Shown here in pieces: positions 57,718-64,000 of a stretch of 64,000 nt of DNA. A model generated the notes under the pieces. The model was not told the DNA's origin. It worked only from the letters and a program-made list of their open reading frames with translations, and searched no databases. Source of the stretch: Andreprevotia sp. IGB-42 (GTDB lineage: Bacteria > Pseudomonadota > Gammaproteobacteria > Burkholderiales > Chitinibacteraceae); the NCBI RefSeq assembly GCF_009848685.1, contig NZ_WXTX01000001.1:372001-436000 (forward strand), in the 5' to 3' direction. Both the position numbers and the translations under genes were made by a program. Every line of letters begins with the position of its first letter. The stretch's first letter is position 1.

Positions 57718-57948
57718 TCAGGCGGGGCTGCCCACTTCGCAGCGGGCAATCAGTTCGGAGAGATTGAGTCCAAGTGCAACGGACACCTTGGCCATGGTAT
57801 GCAGCGAGGGGACGACATCCCCACGCTCGATTTCGCCCAGGTAAGAGCGGTTGAGATCCGCCTTTTCAGCCAGTACTTCCTGCGACCAGGCCTGCGCTTC
57901 ACGCGCGCTGCGCACCACTTGGCCAAAGCTGCGGTAACGGGCGGTCAT
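57718..57948 (-). CDS. Small XRE-family regulator
   Basis: This 76-residue protein is a lone helix-turn-helix of the XRE/Cro type (FGQVVRSAREAQAWSQEVLAEKADLNRSYLGEIERGDVVPSL). Its ATG overlaps the epsC stop (ATGA), so it is cotranscribed with rhodanese and epsC. It lies just upstream of the encapsulin promoter region and probably controls the cluster. Confidence 0.88.
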   Translation of the reverse strand: MTARYRSFGQVVRSAREAQAWSQEVLAEKADLNRSYLGEIERGDVVPSLHTMAKVSVALGLNLSELIARCEVGSPA

Positions 57949-58937
57949 ACCGCCACGCCCCCTGCCTCGTGGGTTTCCTGGCGGATGCTGGCCTGCGTGA
58001 CCACGCTGCCGGCGGGCACGCTGCGCGTCAGCCACACATTGCCGCCGATGGCGGAACCCGCACCGATGGTGATGCGGCCCAGGATGGTGGCGCCAGCATA
58101 GATCACCACGTTGTCTTCCACGATGGGATGGCGCGGCTGCCCCTTGTGCAGCGCGCCGCTCTCGTCGGTATCAAAGCGCTTGGCGCCCAGCGTGACGGCC
58201 TGGTACAGCCGTACGCGCTCGCCGATGATGGCGGTTTCGCCGATCACCACGCCGGTACCGTGGTCGATGAAGAAGCCGCTGCCGATACGCGCACCGGGGT
58301 GGATATCGATACCGGTCTCGGCATGCGCCAGTTCAGCCACGATGCGGGCCAGCAACGGCACACCCAGTTGATACAGCTCGTGCGCCAGCCGGTGATGGAT
58401 GATGGCAATGATGCCGGGGTAGCACAGCAGGATTTCATCCACGCTGCGCGCAGCCGGGTCGCCCAGATAGGCGGCTTCGACATCGCTATCGAGCAAGCGG
58501 CGGATACGCGGCAGGCGGATGGCAAACTCGCGCACGATGCCGCGCGCCTTGTGTTCAATCGCCTCGCTCAGATCCTCGGCCTTGTTGCGTTGGGCAAAGT
58601 GCAACTCCAGCTTCACCTGCGCCAACAGCGCATTGAGGGCGGTATCGAGCGTATGGCCAACATAGAAATCCTCGCTGGCCGGGCGCAGATCAGGTGGCCC
58701 CAGGCGTAGCGGGAACAAGGCACCGCGCAGCGCATGGGTGATCTCGGTAAGTACATCGCGCGATGGCAGCTCGCGGCTGCCCGGCTCCGGCAAGCGTTGT
58801 TGTGCGGTACGCCAGTCGGCACGGATTGCATGCAATTCGTTCACGATCTGGTTCAGCGGCCACAGGCTGCCCACCGGTGCAGCAGCCTGGTGCGGCAGCA
58901 ATGCCTGGGTGGCAAGCGCTTCGAGATCAGGTTTCAT
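57945..58937 (-). CDS. epsC: Serine O-acetyltransferase EpsC
   Basis: This 330-residue enzyme makes O-acetylserine, the carbon acceptor for cysteine synthesis. The C-terminal half is a left-handed hexapeptide beta-helix (IDIHPGARIGSGFFIDHGTGVVIGET; ATILGRITIGAGSAIGGNVWL). The catalytic His/Asp region lies in FFIDHGTGVVIGE. The long N-terminal helical part is typical of EpsC rather than CysE. It follows the rhodanese gene by four bases. EpsC genes recur beside family 2A encapsulins. Confidence 0.94.
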   Translation of the reverse strand: MKPDLEALATQALLPHQAAAPVGSLWPLNQIVNELHAIRADWRTAQQRLPEPGSRELPSRDVLTEITHALRGALFPLRLGPPDLRPASEDFYVGHTLDTALNALLAQVKLELHFAQRNKAEDLSEAIEHKARGIVREFAIRLPRIRRLLDSDVEAAYLGDPAARSVDEILLCYPGIIAIIHHRLAHELYQLGVPLLARIVAELAHAETGIDIHPGARIGSGFFIDHGTGVVIGETAIIGERVRLYQAVTLGAKRFDTDESGALHKGQPRHPIVEDNVVIYAGATILGRITIGAGSAIGGNVWLTRSVPAGSVVTQASIRQETHEAGGVAV

Positions 58938-58941
58938 TCAC

Positions 58942-59442
58942 TCAATCCTGTTGCCACGGCAGGCCGCGATGGCGCCAGCCACCTTGCGCGCCACGACGGT
59001 GTTGTTCGTCCAGTTCGCCTTCAAAGCCTTCCAGCACATTGAATACACTGGAAAAACCCGCTTTTGCAGCTGCTGCGGCAGCCTCGGCAGAGCGTTTGCC
59101 GCTGCGGCACAGCAGCAGGAGCACGGCATCCTTGCCACCCGCTTTGGTTTCCAGCTCTTTGACAAAGCGCGGGTTGCGGTTGAGCGACGTGCCCGATGCC
59201 CATGGCACGTTCAGCGTTTCCGGTACGGCGCCGACAAACTTCACTTCTTCCGGCGAACGCACATCCACCAGCCGCGCGGCACCGGTATTGACGAGCTGCC
59301 ACGCCTGAAGCGGCGTAACGCTGCCAGCGAACGACAGTTGCTCTGCCTGTGCGCGGCTGCGCGCGGTAGCCAGCACGGCGTCTTCATCTGCAGGGGCTTG
59401 CGCGGCGGTATCGGGGTAGTGAGCGAGTGCTGCGTTGGACAT
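58942..59442 (-). CDS. Rhodanese-like sulfurtransferase
   Basis: This 166-residue single-domain rhodanese carries the active-site loop CRSGKRS (Cys112), preceded by LVDVRSPEEVKFVGAVPETLNVPW. It can carry sulfur as a Cys persulfide, plausibly to or from the encapsulated desulfurase. It is the first gene of the minus-strand cluster; the promoter is in 59443-59600. Confidence 0.93.
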   Translation of the reverse strand: MSNAALAHYPDTAAQAPADEDAVLATARSRAQAEQLSFAGSVTPLQAWQLVNTGAARLVDVRSPEEVKFVGAVPETLNVPWASGTSLNRNPRFVKELETKAGGKDAVLLLLCRSGKRSAEAAAAAAKAGFSSVFNVLEGFEGELDEQHRRGAQGGWRHRGLPWQQD

Positions 59443-59670
59443 CTGATCTTCTCCATTCGGTACTGCGCACCACGCATCGGTAGTGCGAACTGATACCCGC
59501 AGGATATGAAGCAGCAGATTGAATGTAAAAGACTAAAGAATAGATTGTTTAGTGCAATTTGTTATTTGTATGCACAACAAGGCTTTGGCGGCTATCGCCG
59601 CCAGATTTTCACTGCATCAACGTACAGCTGCACCGGCCAGCCCGGCTAGCAACGCTGGCCACCAAGCAGC

Positions 59671-59704
59671 AAAAAGCGCTGCCACCCGGAATGGGTGGCA
59701 GCGC
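59671..59704 (-). terminator. Terminator of sfnB
   Basis: GCGCTGCCACCC and GGGTGGCAGCGC form a perfect 12-bp stem with a five-base loop. On the minus strand it is followed by TTTTTGC. It lies about 36 bases after the sfnB stop. Confidence 0.9.
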
Positions 59705-59739
59705 CCGAGCCCGGCATTGCCGGCTGTCCTTTCAGCGGT

Positions 59740-60969
59740 TTACAACCACGGATGACGCGGCGGATTCACACCATTCAGGTAGTAGTTGCCCACATGATGA
59801 TACTTCCAGCGTACCGGGTCATGCAGCGTGTGGGTACGCGCATTGCGCCAGTGCCGGTCCAGGTTGAACTGGTTGAGCGTGGAGCGCGTACCGGCCAGCT
59901 CGAACAGCTTGCTGGCAGCCAGTACGGCGGTTTCGGTGCTCAGCACCTTGGCCTCTGCCACAGCGATTTGCGATGCAGCCACGTTGGCCTCGGTCGGGTC
60001 CGCCTGGGCCAGATCGATGGTTTCACCGGCGCGGCGCAGCAGCGCATCGGTGGCGTGCACGCGGATGGTCAGGTCACCGATCTCGCGGATGATCAGCGGA
60101 TCTTCATAACCGTGCTCGACATCGCTGTCGATCCACGGCCGCGTGTGGTTGCGCACGAACTGGATGGTGTCGTTGAGCGCTGCATGCGCGATGCCGGCAT
60201 CGACGGCCGCCTGGATGATCTGCGCAATCGGCCCCATCACGGTCGGGCGATCAAACGCCAGGTGATGCGGCAACACGTATTCGGTCGGTACAAAAATGCT
60301 TTCCAGCAGCGTGGTGCCGCTGGCAGTGGTGCGCTGGCCGAAGCTGGACCAGTCATCGATCACCGTCAGGCCCTTGCTGCCTTTCTCGACAAACGCCACC
60401 ACGGTTTCATCGTGTTCGTTCTTGGCCACCACCGGCACCCAGTCGGCCAGCAGCGCGCCGCTGGAATAGAACTTCTTGCCCGATAGCAGATAACCGCCCT
60501 CGGTCGGCGTCAGGCGTGTCTGCACGTCACCCACGCTCTTGGTACCAATTTCCGAGAACGCATTGCCAAAGCGCACCCCCTTGAGTACCAGATCGAAAAA
60601 CACCTGCTTTTGCCAGTCACTGCCATCAAGGCGCAGGCCTTCCACCATATACAGATGGTTCTGCGGAATCTGCCCGATGCTGGGGTCTGCCTCGGCAATG
60701 ATCTTGATCACTTCCGCCAGCGTGACATTGGAAACGAATGCGCCGCCGTATTCCTTCGGCACGGTAATGCCCCACAGGCCACTTTGCGAGAACGCATCCA
60801 GCTCGGCACGCGGCAGCCGGCGCTCGGCATCACGCACGGCCGCATCCTCACGGAATTGAACGGCCAGTTGCTTGGCAATCTCGATCGCCTCGGCATCGCT
60901 CCTGATGATGTGGGCAGCCGGGCGCTGTATCTGGGTGGAAGCCGGGATGGCGGTACTGGTATCAGTCAT
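59740..60969 (-). CDS. sfnB: SfnB-type flavin-dependent sulfur-acquisition oxidoreductase
   Basis: This 409-residue protein has the acyl-CoA dehydrogenase fold and the SfnB/DszC-like subgroup features: AFSQSGLWGITVPKEYGGAFVSN, GNAFSEIGTKSVGDVQTRL, YLLSGKKFYSSGALLADW and the C-terminal TLHDPVRWKYHHVGNYYLNG. Members are FMNH2-using monooxygenases induced under sulfur starvation. The start at MTDTSTA is taken from family-like sequence; an in-frame extension of 25 codons is less likely. It is divergent from msuE-sfnG, with a sigma-54-type promoter of its own. Confidence 0.9.
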   Translation of the reverse strand: MTDTSTAIPASTQIQRPAAHIIRSDAEAIEIAKQLAVQFREDAAVRDAERRLPRAELDAFSQSGLWGITVPKEYGGAFVSNVTLAEVIKIIAEADPSIGQIPQNHLYMVEGLRLDGSDWQKQVFFDLVLKGVRFGNAFSEIGTKSVGDVQTRLTPTEGGYLLSGKKFYSSGALLADWVPVVAKNEHDETVVAFVEKGSKGLTVIDDWSSFGQRTTASGTTLLESIFVPTEYVLPHHLAFDRPTVMGPIAQIIQAAVDAGIAHAALNDTIQFVRNHTRPWIDSDVEHGYEDPLIIREIGDLTIRVHATDALLRRAGETIDLAQADPTEANVAASQIAVAEAKVLSTETAVLAASKLFELAGTRSTLNQFNLDRHWRNARTHTLHDPVRWKYHHVGNYYLNGVNPPRHPWL

Positions 60970-61032
60970 GCAATGCACTCCGTCGGTTGAAGCAGCGGGC
61001 CGCACGCCATGCGCGGCCGATGCTTCAACAGA

Positions 61033-61048
61033 TGCACGGAGCATGCCA
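61033..61048 (-). promoter_or_regulatory. Sigma-54-type promoter of sfnB
   Basis: Read on the minus strand the sequence is TGGCATGCTCCGTGCA, which fits TGGCAYGNNNNTTGCW with one change, and has GG and GC ten bases apart. It lies 64 bases before the sfnB start. Confidence 0.6.
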
Positions 61049-61109
61049 GCGCATCAAGCCATTGATTTCAATCGTTTTCCATATGCAACCGGTGCATACC
61101 GGCATGCAG

Positions 61110-61215
61110 AAAACACAGCATGCTGCTGGCCTTGTGCTGCCTGGGCAGCACCCAAACACAAAACACCACACCCATTGCAGCAACTGCTGCTACAGCAGCA
61201 CATGCGCAGCAGCGT
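61110..61215. promoter_or_regulatory. Candidate activator region between divergent sfn promoters
   Basis: Repeated TGCTG/CAGCA elements occur here, including TGCTGCTACAGCAGCA. They lie between the two sigma-54-type promoters, where an enhancer-binding protein such as SfnR would act. No exact site can be defined from one sequence. No gene is supported in 60970-61352. Confidence 0.35.
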
Positions 61216-61285
61216 GGTTGCCGCTCAACATGCGGGCCCAGAGCGGTTTTATACCAAACCACTGTTTTTAAACATATTTATCGAC

Positions 61286-61301
61286 TGGCACGATAGCTGC
61301 T
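61286..61301 (+). promoter_or_regulatory. Sigma-54-type promoter of msuE-sfnG
   Basis: TGGCACGATAGCTGCT matches TGGCACGNNNNTTGCW except one T. It lies 52 bases before the msuE start. The sfn genes of Pseudomonas are known to be sigma-54 dependent, which agrees. Confidence 0.72.
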
Positions 61302-61352
61302 ACCTGTAAGGCTAGCCGCTGCACGGTTGCAGCAACGTATCTGGAGACACGC

Positions 61353-61925
61353 ATGAGCAAGAAACTGAAAGTCGTTGCCGTATCGGGCAGTGTGCAACGG
61401 CCATCCCGCACGCTGACGCTGGTGCAGGAAATCCTGGTGGCGCTGGGTGCGCACCTGCCGATCGAAGTGCGCCTGATCGAGCTGGGTGATATCGGCCCCG
61501 GTTTTGCCGGCACGCTGCGCCGTGATCAGTTGCCTGCGCATATCGAGGCGGATATCAGCGCCATCGAAAGCGCCGATCTGCTGGTGGTGGCCAGCCCGGT
61601 ATACCGCGCTTCGTTCACCGGCCTGTTCAAGCACCTGTTCGACTTTGTGCATCACGAAGCATTGATCGATGTGCCGGTGCTCTTGGCTGCCACCGGCGGC
61701 AGTGATCGCCATGCGCTGGTGATCGAGCACCAGTTGCGCCCGCTGTTCTCGTTCTTCCAGGCGCTGACGCTGCCGCTGGGCGTGTACGGCGCCGAGGCCG
61801 ATTTCCTCGATTACCAGATCCATAGCGCTACGCTGAAAGCCCGCATCCACCTGGCGGTAGAACGTGCATTGCCCTTGCTGTCGCACCGCGATGTACCGGT
61901 GGCCGATACCGTGCAGACCGCCTGA
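61353..61925 (+). CDS. msuE: NAD(P)H-dependent FMN reductase MsuE
   Basis: This 190-residue flavodoxin-fold reductase supplies FMNH2 to the two-component monooxygenases of the sulfonate/sulfone pathway. The FMN-binding loop VVAVSGSVQRPSRTLTLV and the segment VVASPVYRASFTGLFKHLFD are clear. GGAGAC precedes the ATG. It lies 49 bases before sfnG. Confidence 0.92.
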   Translation: MSKKLKVVAVSGSVQRPSRTLTLVQEILVALGAHLPIEVRLIELGDIGPGFAGTLRRDQLPAHIEADISAIESADLLVVASPVYRASFTGLFKHLFDFVHHEALIDVPVLLAATGGSDRHALVIEHQLRPLFSFFQALTLPLGVYGAEADFLDYQIHSATLKARIHLAVERALPLLSHRDVPVADTVQTA

Positions 61926-61974
61926 TCCAGCCCTTCTTCCATTCGTTTTTCAATTCATATCACGGAGCCCCGTC

Positions 61975-63075
61975 ATGAGCCTTGCCCCCGTCAAATTTGC
62001 CTATTGGGTACCCAACGTCAGCGGCGGCCTTGTCGTCAGCAAGATCGAGCAGCGCACCAGCTGGGATATCGATTACAACCGCAAGCTGGCACAGCTGGCC
62101 GAAGCCAACGGCTTTGACTACGCGCTGAGCCAGATCCGCTTTACCGCCGGCTACGGCGCCGAATTCCAGCACGAACCCGTTGCGTTCACCCATGCGCTGC
62201 TGGCAGCCACCACCACGCTCAAGGTCATTGCCGCCATCCTGCCCGGCCCGTGGAACCCGGCCGTGGCCGCCAAGCAACTGGCCACCATCGATCAGCTCAC
62301 CAATGGCCGCGTGGCGGTCAATATCGTCTCGGGCTGGTTCAAGGGCGAGTTCACCGCGATTGGCGAACCATGGCTGGAGCACGACGAGCGCTATCGCCGC
62401 TCGGAAGAGTTCATCCGCGCGCTCAAGGGTATCTGGACCACCGACAACTTCACCTTCCGTGGTGATTTCTACCGCTTCAACAGCTATACGCTCAAGCCCA
62501 AGCCGCTGCAGCAACCGCACCCGGAAATCTTCCAGGGTGGCAGCTCGCGCGCCGCACGCGATATGGCAGCGCGTGTTTCCGACTGGTATTTCACCAATGG
62601 CAACACCGTGGAAGGCATCAAGGCGCAGGTGGATGACATCCGCGCCAAGGCTGCCGCCAACAATCATGCGGTGAAGGTGGGCGTGAATGCCTTCGTGATT
62701 GCCCGTGAAACCGAAGCCGAAGCGCGCGCCGTGCTGGCCGAGATCATCGACAAGGCCGATCCGGAAGCCGTCAATGCGTTTGGCGACGCCGCCAAGCAGG
62801 CCGGCAAGGCCAGCCCGGAAGGCGAAGGCAACTGGGCCAAATCGAGCTTTGAAGACCTGGTGCAGTACAACGATGGCTTCAAGACCAACCTGATCGGCAC
62901 GCCGCAGCAAATTGCCGAACGCATCGTGGCGCTGAAGGCAGTGGGCGTTGATCTGGTGCTGGCCGGCTTCCTCCATTATCACGAGGAAGTGGTGTATTTC
63001 GGCGAGAAAGTGCTGCCGCTGGTGCGCGAGCTGGAAAAGCGCGCACTGGAAGCGCTTGAAGAAGTGGCGGCCTGA
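61975..63075 (+). CDS. sfnG: Dimethylsulfone monooxygenase SfnG
   Basis: This 366-residue FMNH2-dependent luciferase-like monooxygenase converts dimethylsulfone to methanesulfinate. Conserved parts include KFAYWVPNVSGGLVVSKIEQR, AAILPGPWNPAVAAKQLATID, RVAVNIVSGWFKGEF and PEIFQGGSSRAARDMAA. The start at 61975 follows CACGGAG. It works with MsuE in scavenging sulfur. Confidence 0.94.
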   Translation: MSLAPVKFAYWVPNVSGGLVVSKIEQRTSWDIDYNRKLAQLAEANGFDYALSQIRFTAGYGAEFQHEPVAFTHALLAATTTLKVIAAILPGPWNPAVAAKQLATIDQLTNGRVAVNIVSGWFKGEFTAIGEPWLEHDERYRRSEEFIRALKGIWTTDNFTFRGDFYRFNSYTLKPKPLQQPHPEIFQGGSSRAARDMAARVSDWYFTNGNTVEGIKAQVDDIRAKAAANNHAVKVGVNAFVIARETEAEARAVLAEIIDKADPEAVNAFGDAAKQAGKASPEGEGNWAKSSFEDLVQYNDGFKTNLIGTPQQIAERIVALKAVGVDLVLAGFLHYHEEVVYFGEKVLPLVRELEKRALEALEEVAA

Positions 63076-63083
63076 GGCAAGCC

Positions 63084-64000
63084 ATGACACAGCCCGTTTC
63101 CACCCTGCCCGATCAGCTGCTGGCGCAAGCGCGCCAGCGCGGGCAACAGACTGCGCTGCGGCACAAGCAGTTGGGTATCTGGCAGGAACGCAGCTGGCGC
63201 AGCATTGCCGATGAAACCGGCCGGCTGGCCGGCGCGCTGGCTGCGCGTGGCTTCGTGGCCGGCGATGCGCTGACGCTGCTGAGCCACCCGCGTGCAGAAG
63301 CGCTGCTGTTGTCACTGGCAGCGCAATGGCTGGGCGGCATTGCTGTGCCGCTCGACCCCGCCCTGCCCGATAAGCAACTGATCACCTTGCTGCAGCAGAT
63401 CGCGCCGCGTTTCCTGTTCCTGGAAGATGAGGTACAGGTGGCACGCAGCCATGCGGCCGGGCTGGCAGCGGCAACCACCATCTATGCAGCGGCCCGCGGG
63501 CTGGCCGATCACCGGCAGCTCACCAGCTACGCCACGCTGGCGGATGAGGCCGCGCAAAGCGTGCCCTCACCCAAGGGCAGGGCAGAGCAGACGGCGTTTG
63601 CGTTCTACCGCCTGCTGGCCGATGGCAGCGCCGAGCGCGAGCAGCTCAGCCATGCGGAGCTGCTGCAGGAAGGCCAGCGTCTTGTAAGCGCGGAGCAGCT
63701 GTCGCACCGCGAAGAAGCGCTGGCAGCGCGGGCTTTCGCTGCTGGCGGCCAGGCGCGCTACCTGCTGGCGCCATGGCTGCTGGCAGGCTTCCGCCTCAAC
63801 TTCCCGGAGAACCTGGCCACGCGCGACAACGACCGGCGCGAGCTGGGGCCGACGCTGGTGGCCGGCACACGCGAAACCTGGGGGCGCCTGGCGCTGCAAG
63901 TGCAGCAACGGCTGCCGGAGGCTGGCAGTTGGCGCCGCGCCTGGATCGATGCGGTGGTGAAAACCGGCCACGACCATGCGGCAACGCCTTCGTGGTTCAG
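63084..64000 (+). CDS. AMP-binding acyl-CoA synthetase-like protein (partial, runs off the end)
   Basis: The frame is open from ATG at 63084 to the window end (305 codons). It begins like a long-chain acyl-CoA synthetase (ALRHKQLGIWQERSWRSIADETGRLAGAL; LGGIAVPLDPALPDKQL) and later reads FRLNFPENL...LGPTLVAGTRETWGRL. The ATP-binding A3 loop, normally TSGTTGxPKG, is replaced by LLADGSAEREQLSH, so adenylation may be lost or altered. It starts eight bases after sfnG and probably belongs to the same sulfur-induced operon. The C-terminal half is outside the window. Confidence 0.8.
   Translation, partial: MTQPVSTLPDQLLAQARQRGQQTALRHKQLGIWQERSWRSIADETGRLAGALAARGFVAGDALTLLSHPRAEALLLSLAAQWLGGIAVPLDPALPDKQLITLLQQIAPRFLFLEDEVQVARSHAAGLAAATTIYAAARGLADHRQLTSYATLADEAAQSVPSPKGRAEQTAFAFYRLLADGSAEREQLSHAELLQEGQRLVSAEQLSHREEALAARAFAAGGQARYLLAPWLLAGFRLNFPENLATRDNDRRELGPTLVAGTRETWGRLALQVQQRLPEAGSWRRAWIDAVVKTGHDHAATPSWF

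Overview
The window reads as a GC-rich chromosomal segment of a betaproteobacterium. The evidence is the rimP-nusA-infB-rbfA-truB-rpsO-pnp block, a PhaR/phasin pair for polyhydroxybutyrate granules, PilU, an H-NS-like protein and a msuE/sfnG sulfone-sulfur cluster. A relative of the Neisseriales (Chromobacteriaceae/Chitinibacteraceae) is my best guess, but the sequence alone does not fix the genus. No rRNA, tRNA, CRISPR array or insertion sequence was seen.

Layout. 0.2-3.2 kb: a glycine-zipper protein, then folE, a BLUF blue-light sensor and a lipocalin, a set that resembles light-response clusters of other proteobacteria. 3.2-4.7 kb: phaR and a phasin. 4.9-14 kb (minus strand): the translation/RNA-decay block from rimP to pnp, with clear terminators. 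14.2-18.6 kb: fadD-like acyl-CoA ligase, pilU, an Spx/ArsC-like reductase and dapE. 18.6-23.7 kb: accessory envelope genes (a lower-GC lipoprotein, MipA/OmpV porin-like protein, YjdF-like membrane protein, DUF6150, SPOR protein).

24-52.8 kb is the centre of interest: a sigma-54 activator, a small winged-helix-like protein, an octanucleotide repeat, and a consensus IHF site followed by a sigma-54-type promoter. These lead into a long type VI secretion operon: tssB-tssC fused into one gene, hcp, tssE, tssF, tssG, vgrG, DUF2169/pentapeptide, pentapeptide, DUF3540, DUF4150 (PAAR-like), tssJ, tssK, tssL, tssM, tssA. Many junctions overlap as ATGA, and two tiny ORFs bridge tssG-vgrG and vgrG-DUF2169. 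No clpV is present. Three unfamiliar genes follow tssA: a 492-aa protein with a mitochondrial-presequence-like N-terminus; a 679-aa protein that looks like methyltransferase + helical repeats + GNAT acetyltransferase; and a 370-aa protein with HxE...CxxC deaminase-type motifs and an NLS-like basic N-terminus. They are the best candidates for secreted cargo. No immunity gene follows them. An H-NS-family gene lies just beyond.

54-64 kb is sulfur-themed. A minus-strand cluster (rhodanese, EpsC serine acetyltransferase, small XRE regulator, family 2A encapsulin shell, cysteine desulfurase with a disordered cargo-loading N-terminus) should form a sulfur-handling protein nanocompartment. Beyond it, sfnB (minus) and msuE-sfnG (plus) diverge from a region with a sigma-54-type promoter on each strand, followed by an AMP-binding protein cut by the window end. 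A small orphan gene at 54.2 kb has two palindromic operators over its promoter.
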